Shown here piece by piece: positions 21,466 to 30,347 of a stretch of 37,923 bases of DNA. The stretch spans positions 1 through 37,923 of the forward strand of contig CAZDOR010000006.1 of the NCBI GenBank assembly GCA_964507105.1, read 5' to 3'. Position 1 is the first letter of the stretch. Each line of letters opens with the position of its first letter. Both the position numbers and the translations under genes were made by a program. This DNA is from PWPS01 sp964507105 (lineage in GTDB: Bacteria; Patescibacteriota; Minisyncoccia; Minisyncoccales; PWPS01). Below the pieces are notes generated by a model that did no database searches, was not told the DNA's origin, and saw nothing but the letters and a program-made list of their open reading frames with translations.

Positions 21466-21770
21466 AAATCAAGAAAGGTGACAAAGTTGCAATTATAGCT
21501 GGAAAGGATCGCGGAAAAACGGGCGAGGTGATGCATGCCTTTCCGGATGAAAACCAAGTTATAGTTGAAGGATTGAATTTGATGAAAAAGCATGTCCGCC
21601 CTAAAAAACAAGGAGAATCTGGACAAATTATAGAGTTTCCTGCTCCGATAGATGTATCCAATGTGAAATTGATTTGCCCGAAATGTGACGAAGCCACTCG
21701 AGTCGGAATCGAGAGAAGTAAAGAAGGAAAAAAAAGATTTTGTAAAAAATGCAGTAAAAGTTTTTCTTAA
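21462..21770 (+). CDS. rplX: Ribosomal protein uL24
   Basis: 102 residues. The KOW motif KKGDKVAIIAGKDRGKTGEV is at the start. The C-terminal part has CPKC and CKKC pairs, a zinc-ribbon form found in many bacteria. L24 is one of the two assembly initiators of the 50S. ATGA overlap with rplN, three bases to rplE. Confidence 0.95.
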   Translation: MKIKKGDKVAIIAGKDRGKTGEVMHAFPDENQVIVEGLNLMKKHVRPKKQGESGQIIEFPAPIDVSNVKLICPKCDEATRVGIERSKEGKKRFCKKCSKSFS

Positions 21771-21773
21771 ATC

Positions 21774-22337
21774 ATGGAAAACCTGAAAGAAAAATTCAAT
21801 AAGGAAGTTATAAAAGAAATGATGAATGAATTCGATTATGATAGTCCGATGGCCGTTCCGAGACTTAAAAAAGTTTCCTTGAATGTAGGAATCGGAGAAG
21901 AAATTAAAGATAAATCTTCCGATAAGAAGAAGGAAATAATAGACTATGTAGTTCGAGATGTCGGGCTGATAGCGGGTCAGAAACCGGTAGTTAGTAAAGC
22001 TAAGAAATCGATATCGGGATTCGATATCAGAAAAGGCGACCCCGTCGGGGTTAAAGTTACAATTCGTGGTGATAAAATGAATAATTTTTTGAAAAAATTT
22101 ATTAATATAGTTCTTCCCGGACTTCGAGATTTCAAGGGTATAGAGCCCAGTTCTGTTGACCAGTCGGGTAATTTAACCATAGGTATAGAAGAACAAATAT
22201 CTTTTCCGGAGATTCCCGCTGACGATAGAGACAGAATTTTCGGATTACAAGTCACAGTCACCAATACGGCTGAGTCGCAGGAAGTGGGTTTGGAGTTATT
22301 AAGAAAAATAGGTTTTCCTTTTAAGAAGAATAATTAA
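21774..22337 (+). CDS. rplE: Ribosomal protein uL5
   Basis: 187 residues, normal. VPRLKKVSLNVGIGE, the GQKPVVSKAKKSISGFDIRKG segment and LPGLRDFKGI are family signatures. L5 binds 5S rRNA in the central protuberance and contacts S13. Standard spc order. Confidence 0.96.
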   Translation: MENLKEKFNKEVIKEMMNEFDYDSPMAVPRLKKVSLNVGIGEEIKDKSSDKKKEIIDYVVRDVGLIAGQKPVVSKAKKSISGFDIRKGDPVGVKVTIRGDKMNNFLKKFINIVLPGLRDFKGIEPSSVDQSGNLTIGIEEQISFPEIPADDRDRIFGLQVTVTNTAESQEVGLELLRKIGFPFKKNN

Positions 22338-22341
22338 AAAA

Positions 22342-22527
22342 ATGGCAACAAAAGCACAAAAAGAAAAAGCAAAAAAAGAACCAAAGTACAGCACTCGTAA
22401 AACCAGGCGTTGTTTCAGTTGCGGAAGAACCAGAGGATATATGCGGGATTTCGGGCTTTGCAGAATTTGTTTTCGTGAAAAGGCAAACAAAGGAGAAATT
22501 CCCGGAGTAAGAAAATCAAGTTGGTAA
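22342..22527 (+). CDS. rpsN: Ribosomal protein uS14, zinc type
   Basis: 61 residues, the short zinc-binding form (type Z). Ligands C24, C27, C40 and C43 lie in RCFSCGR and GLCRICFRE. The protein ends GVRKSSW as usual. Part of the 30S head. Start ATG 22342 has no Shine-Dalgarno; the stop is followed by rpsH after five bases. Confidence 0.96.
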   Translation: MATKAQKEKAKKEPKYSTRKTRRCFSCGRTRGYMRDFGLCRICFREKANKGEIPGVRKSSW

Positions 22528-22532
22528 AATTT

Positions 22533-22922
22533 ATGACAGATCCAATAACAGACATGTTAAACAGACTGGAGAACGGTCAGGCCGTAAATAAGAAAACGGT
22601 TGATGTTCCTTTTTCCAAAATAAAATACAGAATAGCAAAAGTTTTAGAGGCCGAAGGCTTTGTAGAGTCCGCTACCAAAAAAGGCAGAAATCCAAAAAAG
22701 ATAATAAGGGTAACTTTGAAGTATCAAGACGAAAAGCCGGCAATAAATAAAACGGAGCGGATTTCCAAGCCCGGAAGAAGAGTTTATTCTTCAGTCAAGG
22801 ATATCAAGCCTGTTCGGGGAGGGTACGGAATAGCGGTGATTTCAACTTCCAAAGGTATAATGTCAAATAAGGAGGCTGGAAAAGCCGGTGTCGGGGGAGA
22901 GATTTTATGTAAAGTATATTAA
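22533..22922 (+). CDS. rpsH: Ribosomal protein uS8
   Basis: 129 residues from ATG 22533 (MTDPITDMLNRL), the usual start; the in-frame TTG at 22521 overlaps rpsN. S8 is a primary 16S binder and the spc repressor in enterobacteria. SKPGRRVYSS and GGYGIAVISTSKGIMSNKEA are conserved. Confidence 0.96.
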   Translation: MTDPITDMLNRLENGQAVNKKTVDVPFSKIKYRIAKVLEAEGFVESATKKGRNPKKIIRVTLKYQDEKPAINKTERISKPGRRVYSSVKDIKPVRGGYGIAVISTSKGIMSNKEAGKAGVGGEILCKVY

Positions 22923-22931
22923 TATAGATAT

Positions 22932-23474
22932 ATGTCCAGAATAGGAAAAAAACCAATATCCATACCGGAAAAGGTAAAAGTTCGAATTGAAAAAAAGAAG
23001 ATTGAGGTCGAGGGGCCGAAAGGAACCTTAAGTCGGACAATAAGACCCGAGATAGGCGTCGAAAAGAGCGAGGGTGAATTGAGGTTCAAGGTGGAAAAAA
23101 ACAGCAAAAAATCCAATGCTTTTTTGGGTTTGGAAAGAAGTTTGATTGAAAATATGATCAAGGGTGTTACTGACGGGTTCGAAAAGTTTTTAGAATTGAA
23201 GGGAGTCGGTTATAGAGCAAGAATGGAAGGAGAAACTTTAGTGGTCGAGGTTGGATTTTCCCATCCGGTACGAATGAACCCACCCGAAGATGTTAATATA
23301 GGGGTTGAGGAAGGAAAGATAAAAGTTTCGGGAATAAAAAAGGAGCGAGTGGGACAAGTTGCCGCTAAAATTAGAAATATAAGACCTCCTGAACCCTATA
23401 AAGGAAAGGGAATACGATATAAGGGTGAGGAGATAGCCAGAAAAGAGGGTAAAAAAGCAGTAGGATCCGAATAA
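22932..23474 (+). CDS. rplF: Ribosomal protein uL6
   Basis: 180 residues. MSRIGKKPISIPEKV at the start, GVTDGFEKFLELKGVGYRA in the middle and PPEPYKGKGIRYKGE at the end show both L6 repeats. L6 lies near the sarcin-ricin loop and the GTPase centre. Four bases to rplR. Confidence 0.97.
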   Translation: MSRIGKKPISIPEKVKVRIEKKKIEVEGPKGTLSRTIRPEIGVEKSEGELRFKVEKNSKKSNAFLGLERSLIENMIKGVTDGFEKFLELKGVGYRARMEGETLVVEVGFSHPVRMNPPEDVNIGVEEGKIKVSGIKKERVGQVAAKIRNIRPPEPYKGKGIRYKGEEIARKEGKKAVGSE

Positions 23475-23478
23475 TAAC

Positions 23479-23817
23479 ATGTTAGAAAAAAGAAGAAAAA
23501 AAAGACATAGAAAAATTCGTACTGAAATAAGCGGAACGAAAAAAAAGCCACGTTTAAGTGTGTATCGATCCATAAAACATATTTACGGTCAACTAATTGA
23601 CGATACGACCGGCAATATTTTGGTTTCTGCTAAAGATGCGGATTTGGATGAAGATGGAACAAAAACGGAGTTGGCTTATGAGACCGGAAAACTTTTAGCT
23701 CAAAAAGCGAAAAAAGAAGGCATCCGAGAAGTTGTTTTTGATCGAAGCGGTTATAAATACCACGGCAGAATAAAAGCATTGGCCGAAGGTGCGCGAAAGG
23801 AGGGTCTTAAGTTTTAA
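23479..23817 (+). CDS. rplR: Ribosomal protein uL18
   Basis: 112 residues, normal. RRKKRHRKIR at the basic start, RLSVYRSIKHIYGQLIDD and VFDRSGYKYHGRIKALAEGAR are typical. Binds 5S rRNA with L5. 12 bases to rpsE. Confidence 0.96.
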   Translation: MLEKRRKKRHRKIRTEISGTKKKPRLSVYRSIKHIYGQLIDDTTGNILVSAKDADLDEDGTKTELAYETGKLLAQKAKKEGIREVVFDRSGYKYHGRIKALAEGARKEGLKF

Positions 23818-23829
23818 AGTAAATTATTT

Positions 23830-24285
23830 ATGGCTAAGAAAAAAACAAAAAAAGAAAGTGATTACAAATCGGATGTTCTGGATATAGACAGAGTTGAAAG
23901 AATGACTGCTGGCGGGAGACGTTTACGATTCAGAGCATTGGTTGTAGTAGGAAATTACGATGGGAAAGTAGGGGTAGGTCTGGCAAAAGGAAATGATGTC
24001 GGTAAAGCCATTGAGAAAGCGACCCGAAAAGCTAAAAAAAATACAATAGAAGTTAACCTGAAGGAAGGAACGATTGCTCACGAAGTAAAAGGTAAGCACG
24101 GTGCAGCTGAAGTTCTTCTAAAACCTCAATCCAAGGGAAGAGGTTTGGTTGCCGGAGGAGCAGTAAGATCGATTTGTTCAATGGCCGGTGTTCAAGATAT
24201 ATCTTCTAAAATTTTGGGTAATACAAGAAATAAGTTAAATAATGCGAAAGCTACAATAGAAGCCTTAAATAAATTGCAAGAATAA
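23830..24285 (+). CDS. rpsE: Ribosomal protein uS5
   Basis: 151 residues, slightly short. The double-stranded RNA-binding N-domain with GGRRLRFRALVVVG and the C-domain with SKGRGLVAGGAVRSI are intact. S5 acts in decoding fidelity and mRNA unwinding. Its stop overlaps the rplO start by one base (TAATG), leaving no room for rpmD (uL30), which lies here in most bacteria. Confidence 0.96.
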   Translation: MAKKKTKKESDYKSDVLDIDRVERMTAGGRRLRFRALVVVGNYDGKVGVGLAKGNDVGKAIEKATRKAKKNTIEVNLKEGTIAHEVKGKHGAAEVLLKPQSKGRGLVAGGAVRSICSMAGVQDISSKILGNTRNKLNNAKATIEALNKLQE

Positions 24286-24707
24286 TGCAACTTCACGATT
24301 TAAAACCGAAAAAAGAAAAAGAAAAAAAGAGAGTGGGTCGAGGAGGAGCTCGAGGAACTTATTGTGGAAGGGGAGTTAAAGGGCAAAAGGCAAGAGCGGG
24401 ATCGGGGGGTCAGCCTTTAATTAGAAGGATAATAAAAAGATACCCAAAATTAAGAGGCTATAAAACAGCTGACGGCAAAAAAAAGGCGGTGGTCAATGTA
24501 GAAAATTTAGAGCATTCTTTTGAAGACGGATCCGAGGTTAATCCGGAAGTATTGGCTGAAAAAGGATTGATAAGGAGGCGAGATGGAAAAATTCCCCCCG
24601 TTAAGATTTTGGGAAGAGGAAAGATTGAGAAATCATTAGAAATAAAAAACTGCAAAGCGTCGAAGACTGCAAAGAAGAAAATAAAAAAAGCAGGCGGTAA
24701 GATTTAA
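24285..24707 (+). CDS. rplO: Ribosomal protein uL15
   Basis: 140 residues. MQLHDLKPKKEKEKKRVGRGGARGTYCGRG-type start with GQKARAGSGG, then the globular part with GRGKIEKSLEIKNCKASKTAKKKI. L15 sits beside the site where uL30 would bind; uL30 is absent. Three bases to secY. Confidence 0.95.
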   Translation: MQLHDLKPKKEKEKKRVGRGGARGTYCGRGVKGQKARAGSGGQPLIRRIIKRYPKLRGYKTADGKKKAVVNVENLEHSFEDGSEVNPEVLAEKGLIRRRDGKIPPVKILGRGKIEKSLEIKNCKASKTAKKKIKKAGGKI

Positions 24708-24710
24708 TAC

Positions 24711-25985
24711 ATGCTTCAAAAAGTAAAACAAATTTTCAAGATAGAAGATTTAAAGAACAGAATACTGTTTGTGCTGGGAATGCTTGCTATTTTTAGGGTT
24801 ATGGCCAACATTCCCATGCCGGGAATGGATCCGGAACAACTTGAAGAGTTTTTTGCTCAATTTGAAATGTTTCAATTTGCAAATGTATTTACCGGAGGAA
24901 CGATGGATAGATTTTCAATCGCTATGCTGGGTTTGGGTCCCTATATTACTGCAGTGATTATAATTCAGTTACTGACCATGGTTTTTCCCAAACTCGAAAA
25001 ATTGTATAAGGAGGAAGGAGAACAGGGAAAACAAAAAATAAATCAATATGGAAGAATGCTGACCGTTCCTTTTGCTATTTTACAGACTTTTGGAATGTTG
25101 ACTCTTTTTCAAAATCAGCAAGTAATTCAGCCTCTCGGAATTTTGGATACGATTGCTACGATTGCTACGGTCACTGCCGGAACAGTTTTTCTTATGTGGC
25201 TTGGTGAGTTAATAAGTGAAAAAGGAATCGGGAACGGGGTTTCTCTTCTTATTTTTGCAGGTATTATAGCCAATTTTCCCGCACAAGTTATGCAGGCGGT
25301 TACCGGATGGGATCCGGCTGAGCTTCCTTCCTATATCCTCTTTGTCCTCTTGGCAGCATTTATAATTGCGGCAGTGGTCTTAGTAAACGAGGCCAGAAGA
25401 AATATACCGGTTTCTTACGCAAAAAGAGTAAAAGGAAGAAAGGTTTACGGGGGATCATCGACTTATATTCCTCTGAATATTAATCCCGCCGGAGTTATAC
25501 CAATAATATTTGCATTGTCTTTAATGGCCATGCCTCCGATGATAGCACAATTTTTGGCTGAAATTGAAGGAATGGTCGGTTCAATAGCTCAGTCAGCTAC
25601 TTTGTTTTTTGAAAATCCATGGGTACAGGGTACGGCTTATTTTGTGTTAGTGTTTCTTTTTACGTTCTTTTATACGGCTGTAACTTTTGATCCTGAAAAT
25701 GTTGCTGACAATTTGAAAAAAATGGGAGGATTCGTACAAGGGATAAGACCCGGAAAACCGACTGAAAAACATATTCGATATATTCTTAATCGAGTACTTA
25801 CCGTCGGAGCCTTTTATTTAGCCACCATAGCTGTGATGCCTCAAATAATTGCCGGAATGACCGGAGTAGGGACTTTTCAATTTCTTATCGGAGGAGCATC
25901 AGTTTTGATTATTGTGTCGGTAGTTTTGGATACCACCAAGCAAATTAACGCTCAGCTTCAAATGAGAGAATATGAAGAAATATAA
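24711..25985 (+). CDS. secY: Protein translocase channel SecY
   Basis: 424 residues with ten membrane helices. FRVMANIPMPG in helix 1, the plug region and the Ile/Leu pore segments are followed by KRVKGRKVYGGSSTYIPLNINPAGVIPIIFA and the cytoplasmic loop with GIRPGKPTEKHI. It forms the Sec channel with SecE and SecG. Last gene of the spc run, followed by a 136-base gap with a terminator-like hairpin. Confidence 0.97.
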   Translation: MLQKVKQIFKIEDLKNRILFVLGMLAIFRVMANIPMPGMDPEQLEEFFAQFEMFQFANVFTGGTMDRFSIAMLGLGPYITAVIIIQLLTMVFPKLEKLYKEEGEQGKQKINQYGRMLTVPFAILQTFGMLTLFQNQQVIQPLGILDTIATIATVTAGTVFLMWLGELISEKGIGNGVSLLIFAGIIANFPAQVMQAVTGWDPAELPSYILFVLLAAFIIAAVVLVNEARRNIPVSYAKRVKGRKVYGGSSTYIPLNINPAGVIPIIFALSLMAMPPMIAQFLAEIEGMVGSIAQSATLFFENPWVQGTAYFVLVFLFTFFYTAVTFDPENVADNLKKMGGFVQGIRPGKPTEKHIRYILNRVLTVGAFYLATIAVMPQIIAGMTGVGTFQFLIGGASVLIIVSVVLDTTKQINAQLQMREYEEI

Positions 25986-26077
25986 TTTTGCATACCGTAT
26001 GTTATTAAGAGTAATCAGTTGGCAACATTTGAGCTTCAATAATTAAAGTTAATGTATTTGAGATCGACAAAGCAAAC

Positions 26078-26104
26078 GCAATCCTTCGAAAGGTTGCTTT
26101 TTTT
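26078..26104 (+). terminator. Terminator between secY and adk
   Basis: GCAA-CCTT (with one bulged T) pairs with AAGG-TTGC at 26078-26097, followed by seven T. It ends the ribosomal run, or acts as an attenuator if adk and map are read through. No strong promoter is seen between it and adk. Confidence 0.7.
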
Positions 26105-26121
26105 AGTTAAAAAATAAAAAT

Positions 26122-26691
26122 ATGAAATTAGTATCATTTATAGGAAGACCCGGATGTGGAAAGGGAACTCAGGCGGAACGGATAATAGAAAAAACAAATT
26201 GGAAACCTATTTACACCGGTAAACTTTTAAGAAAAAGAGCGAAAAAAGACGATTTTATGGGTAATAAGATTGAAAAAGCTTTATCCGAAGGAAGGCTGAT
26301 TCCCACCCCCGTTGTTTTCAATATCTGGATGCCGAGATTGATTGAATTCAGGCAGTCGGGTAATGTAGATGGAGTTTTGTTCGATGGCAATCCGCGAAAA
26401 CTTTATGAAGCAAAAATGCTTGACGAGGTTTTTGAAATGTTTGAGTGGAATGATTTTACTCCTATTCACATCGATATAAGTCGAGAGGAATCGAGAGAGA
26501 GACTTTTGAAGCGAGGAAGGGATGATGATCACGAAGAGGAAATTATGAGGAGACTTAGCTGGTTTGAGAGCGATGTCCGTCCCGTACTTGACTACTATGA
26601 AGAGAGAGAAATCTTAGAGATTGTAGATGGAGAGCAGTCAATTGAGGAAGTCCAAAGGAGTATTATTCAAATTTTAGAAATAAATGATTAA
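26122..26691 (+). CDS. adk: Adenylate kinase, short form
   Basis: 189 residues. P-loop GRPGCGKGT at the start, YTGKLLRKRA in the NMP site, VLFDGNPRK and a short LID with RLLKRGRDDDHEE and RRLSWF. No zinc Cys in the LID. It balances ATP, ADP and AMP. Standard place between secY and map. A second, much larger relative lies at 1731-2804. NPRK stands where FPR is usual, so nucleotide preference may differ from textbook Adk. Confidence 0.88.
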   Translation: MKLVSFIGRPGCGKGTQAERIIEKTNWKPIYTGKLLRKRAKKDDFMGNKIEKALSEGRLIPTPVVFNIWMPRLIEFRQSGNVDGVLFDGNPRKLYEAKMLDEVFEMFEWNDFTPIHIDISREESRERLLKRGRDDDHEEEIMRRLSWFESDVRPVLDYYEEREILEIVDGEQSIEEVQRSIIQILEIND

Positions 26692-27421
26692 GTTGAAGAG
26701 CCAGAAAGAAATCGAACTTATGCGGGAGGGGGGATCCAAGCTCGCTTTGATTTCTGAGAAAATTAAAAGGGGTGCAGTTGCCGGAGTTACGACTGGAAGC
26801 CTGAATAAGTTAGCTAAAAAATTAATAAAAAAGGAAGGTGGAAAACCTTCTTTTCTGGGCTATAAAGGATTTCCAGCAGCAATTTGCACTTCTATAAATA
26901 AAACTGTCGTTCATGGAGTTCCTTCAAGTCAAGAGTTAAAAGAAGGAGACATTCTTTCAATTGATATTGGATTTAAGTGGAAAGGTTATCATACTGATAT
27001 GGCCTTTACCTTACCTATCGGAGAAGTCGATTCAGAAACTGAAAAACTAATTAGAGTTACTGAGGAATCTTTAAATTTAGCTATCAAAAATTCCAAAGGT
27101 GGGGCCAGGTTGGGTGATGTGGGTTATGCAGTCGAAGAATATGTTGAAAAGTCTGGGTTTGTAGTTGTGGAAGGTCTTTGTGGTCATGGTATAGGAAAAG
27201 AAGTTCATGAAAGTCCTCAAGTATTCAATTCCGGAAGACCGGGAAGAGGAGTAAAGATCAAAGAGGGGCTCGTTTTTTGTATAGAACCGATGGTTACCGT
27301 TGGTGATCCGAAAATAAAGCGAACGAAAGAAGGGATCAAAACTAAAAATATTTCCGCTCATTTTGAACACACCGTCGCTATCGTTAACGGTAAACCCGAA
27401 ATTATAACTAAAACCTCATAA
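26684..27421 (+). CDS. map: Methionine aminopeptidase type I
   Basis: 245 residues. All five metal ligands are seen: D94, D105, H168, E201 and E228, in DIGFKWKGYHTD, GHGIG, CIEPM and HFEHT. It removes N-terminal Met from new proteins. The ATG overlaps the adk stop by eight bases. Convergent with the phosphorylase gene, with a terminator inside that gene's 3' end. Confidence 0.95.
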   Translation: MIKLKSQKEIELMREGGSKLALISEKIKRGAVAGVTTGSLNKLAKKLIKKEGGKPSFLGYKGFPAAICTSINKTVVHGVPSSQELKEGDILSIDIGFKWKGYHTDMAFTLPIGEVDSETEKLIRVTEESLNLAIKNSKGGARLGDVGYAVEEYVEKSGFVVVEGLCGHGIGKEVHESPQVFNSGRPGRGVKIKEGLVFCIEPMVTVGDPKIKRTKEGIKTKNISAHFEHTVAIVNGKPEIITKTS

Positions 27422-27424
27422 GAG

Positions 27425-27447
27425 CTTATTTGCAAAAATAAGTTTTT
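27425..27447 (+). terminator. Terminator of the adk-map unit
   Basis: CTTATTT (27425-27431) pairs with AAATAAG (27436-27442) around GCAA, then five T. It lies within the last codons of the convergent phosphorylase gene. Confidence 0.65.
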
Positions 27448-29132
27448 CGCACATACTCCATCAGCATTCTGTTTGAGTTGAAAAAGGAAGCGTTTACGGA
27501 TATCGTTTGACGCATTATTTTTCTCCACTTTTCTTGATTTTCGTAATATAGTGGAAGTATTTCATTTTCCAGTTTTTGATAAATTTCTTTTGCGTCTCTT
27601 GATCGAACTTTAGCAGAGTCTTCATCAGTTTGTCCTTCTCCTATAGCCCAACCGGTCTTTCCGGGAATTAATCCTTCCAACCACCAGCCATCCTTCGTAC
27701 TTAATTGCGGTATCCCGTTATGGGCTGCCTTCATTCCACTGGTTCCGGAACCTTCTTTCGGTGGAATCGGGTTATTCAGCCAAAGATCAACTCCGGAAGT
27801 AATCATTTTAGCCAGTTCCATGTCATAATTTTCAAGAAAAACTATTTCTATTTCATCTTTATACTTTTTCATTAGATGATGTATTTTTTGAATTTTTTCC
27901 TTTCCGGCGGTGTCATCAGGGTGCGCTTTACCAGCATAAACTATTTGTATATTACCCACTTCTTTGTTTATTCTCAAAAATCTCTCTATATTTTGAAATA
28001 AAAGCGTGGGTCGTTTGTAGGTGGCAAACCGTCTTGCGAAACCAATTGTAAAAGTTTCGAGGTCTAATTTTTTTCCGGTTTTATTCTCTATGTATTTCAT
28101 TAGTTTATTTTTAGCTTTCTGATGAGCCTCCCATATCCGGTCAGTCGGTATATTCAAGACATTTCTCAAGTCACCGTTTCTTTTTTTCCAGTCGGGAATA
28201 TATTGATCGAATAAAGTTTTGAATTCGGGACAGGTCCAAGTTCGCGAATGCACTCCGTTGGTTATCGAATCGACTTCGTATTCGGAAAACATTTCTTTGG
28301 AGATTTCTCCGTGTTTTTTAGAAACACCGTTTATGTGCGAACTGAAATAAGCAGCAAGATGGCTCATGTTCAGTTTGTTTTTAGTTATCAGTTTTGAGAG
28401 ACGGTACGGGAAATTGGGTTGTAAATTTTTAACCATCTCCAAGGAAAAAGAATCATGGCCGGCTTCTACGGGTGTGTGAGTAGTGAATACACATTTTTCA
28501 CGAATTTCATTAGCTCGATCTTCAATGCTTTTAGTGCTTAAAATGAATGGCTTCGGTTTTAATTGAGATAAAAGTTCTATTGTTGCCAAAGCTGCATGAC
28601 CTTCATTAAGATGATATCTTTCTATTTTCGCACATTTTAATTCGGATAACAATTTAACCCCACCTCTTCCCAAAATTATTTCCTGCATCAGTCGGTAGCG
28701 GTTATCACCACCGTAGAGTTGACCGGTTAAAGAGCGGTGCCGTTTTTTATTCTCCTCGAGATTAGTGTCTAAAAAGTAGACGGGAACCACATGACCGCTT
28801 TGACCCTTTATTTCGTATTTCCAGGCCAAGATCCCTACCTTTTCTTTTCCTATGTAAGTTTCTGTTTTTGCTGTTTTTTCGAGTTCATTCGTATTATATT
28901 CGTCGGGTAATTCCTCTTGCCAACCGTCTTCGTTAATTACTTGCTTGAAGTATCCTTTATCGTTAAGAAGAGTTATTCCGATCATCGGTATTTCCAAGTC
29001 GGCAGCTGATTTTAAAGTATCTCCGGCTAAGACCCCCAAACCGCCGCTAAAACTTTTAATGCTGTTTTTAACTGCTATTTCCATGCTGAAATAAGCAATT
29101 TTTGCTTCTGATTCGCAATCTTCTGAATTCAT
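27426..29132 (-). CDS. glgP: Alpha-glucan phosphorylase (GT35 family), short form
   Basis: 568 residues, well below the about 800 of classical glycogen phosphorylase. The N-terminal IAYFSMEIAV, NEGHAALA, FTTHTPVEAGHD, NGVHSRTW, ARRFATYKRP and GTSGMKA (PLP lysine K468) are all seen, so the catalytic core is complete. The enzyme releases glucose 1-phosphate from alpha-1,4-glucan with phosphate. It lies on the opposite strand to its surroundings and is divergent from galT. Together they suggest use of stored or scavenged glucan and hexose phosphates. Confidence 0.9.
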   Translation of the reverse strand: MNSEDCESEAKIAYFSMEIAVKNSIKSFSGGLGVLAGDTLKSAADLEIPMIGITLLNDKGYFKQVINEDGWQEELPDEYNTNELEKTAKTETYIGKEKVGILAWKYEIKGQSGHVVPVYFLDTNLEENKKRHRSLTGQLYGGDNRYRLMQEIILGRGGVKLLSELKCAKIERYHLNEGHAALATIELLSQLKPKPFILSTKSIEDRANEIREKCVFTTHTPVEAGHDSFSLEMVKNLQPNFPYRLSKLITKNKLNMSHLAAYFSSHINGVSKKHGEISKEMFSEYEVDSITNGVHSRTWTCPEFKTLFDQYIPDWKKRNGDLRNVLNIPTDRIWEAHQKAKNKLMKYIENKTGKKLDLETFTIGFARRFATYKRPTLLFQNIERFLRINKEVGNIQIVYAGKAHPDDTAGKEKIQKIHHLMKKYKDEIEIVFLENYDMELAKMITSGVDLWLNNPIPPKEGSGTSGMKAAHNGIPQLSTKDGWWLEGLIPGKTGWAIGEGQTDEDSAKVRSRDAKEIYQKLENEILPLYYENQEKWRKIMRQTISVNASFFNSNRMLMEYVRKTYFCK

Positions 29133-29248
29133 ATTATTTTATGATTATTCGTAATTGGTATTTCATTTTTTAATTTTAACAAAATAATTGTATTCAGTCT
29201 ACTAAAAATTTTTACAACTATTCGTCAATTTATTTTTATTAACTCCCC

Positions 29249-29277
29249 TTGTTTTCAAGTGTTTTTTTTCGTATAAT
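29249..29277 (+). promoter_or_regulatory. Promoter of galT-tpiA unit
   Basis: TTGTTT (29249-29254), 17 bases, TATAAT (29272-29277), 24 bases before the galT ATG. The rest of the 168-base divergent gap is AT-rich; on the minus strand TACAAT with a poor -35 could serve glgP. Confidence 0.55.
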
Positions 29278-29300
29278 TTTGAAAGTAATAAGTTAATTAA

Positions 29301-30347
29301 ATGAAACACATTAAAGCGGCAAAAGGGATTGACGGAAATAAATTTCCTTCTGAGTTTCGGTATGACCCCCTAACCGGTGATTGGACGGTCATTGCCTCGG
29401 GGCGCGCTAAGAGACCGGAAACTTTTCAATCAAACAAAAAAAAGAGAAAGAAAGAAATTGACAATTGTCCTTTCTGTAATCCGGAGAACCTCAAATATAA
29501 AACGGAAGTGATTACTAACAACCATCAGGTTGCCCCGGATGATGATCTCCCGTCGGATTGGAAGGTTGTTTCGATACCCAACAAGTTTCCCGCTTTCCTT
29601 CCAGAAGATGATTTAAACCAAAAGACAAAGGGTCCCTATAAAAAAATGAATGCAGTCGGTTTTCATGAAGTGATAGTTACCAGAGGCCACAAAAAAGCGA
29701 TGGGCATGATGTCGATTGAATGCGTCAAAGCTGTTTTTCAAATGTTTCGGAATAGATTTTCAGTTTTAAAAAAGAAAAAAAACGTTAATTATATTTCAAT
29801 ATTTCATAATCACGGAAAAGGTGCAGGGGCATCTATTAATCACCCGCATTCACAGTTGATCACTACTCCACTTATTGACATCGATTTAAAGAATAATCTA
29901 AGAATAGCTAAAGAATATGAAGAAAAAAAATCTTCTTGCCTTCTTTGTGATATCCGGGATTTGGAAAAAAATGAAGGAAGCAGGGTCGTTTATGAAAATC
30001 CGGAATTTTTAGTTTTTTGCCCTTATGCATCAAAAACAGCCTTTCAGTTAATGATTGTACCGAAAAAACACATGGCGAAATTTGAAGAAATTCCCGAAAC
30101 CCATTTAGAATTTTTAGCCGATTCATTTCAGCAAGCTTTAGCTAAAATTAACAAAGGAGTTGGTGATCCAGATTATAATTTTTATTTACATACCGCCCCC
30201 TGTGACGGAAGAAGCCATGATTATTATCACTGGTATTGGACCATACTACCCAGAACTTCCAGTTTTGCCGGTTTTGAATTCGGAGCCAAAATGGAAATTT
30301 CAACGGTAAAGCCGGAAGTTGCCGCTAAATATTTAAAAAAAATATGA
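29301..30347 (+). CDS. galT: Galactose-1-phosphate uridylyltransferase family
   Basis: 348 residues. The active-site HPHSQ (181-185) of the GalT/HIT superfamily is present, with the nucleophilic His183. Zinc-type CPFC (56-59) and a second CLLC pair follow the GalT pattern, as does YHWYWTILPRTSSFAGFEFG near the end. It moves UMP between UDP-glucose and galactose 1-phosphate; some relatives use ADP-glucose or other sugars, so specificity is open. ATGA overlap with tpiA. Confidence 0.88.
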   Translation: MKHIKAAKGIDGNKFPSEFRYDPLTGDWTVIASGRAKRPETFQSNKKKRKKEIDNCPFCNPENLKYKTEVITNNHQVAPDDDLPSDWKVVSIPNKFPAFLPEDDLNQKTKGPYKKMNAVGFHEVIVTRGHKKAMGMMSIECVKAVFQMFRNRFSVLKKKKNVNYISIFHNHGKGAGASINHPHSQLITTPLIDIDLKNNLRIAKEYEEKKSSCLLCDIRDLEKNEGSRVVYENPEFLVFCPYASKTAFQLMIVPKKHMAKFEEIPETHLEFLADSFQQALAKINKGVGDPDYNFYLHTAPCDGRSHDYYHWYWTILPRTSSFAGFEFGAKMEISTVKPEVAAKYLKKI

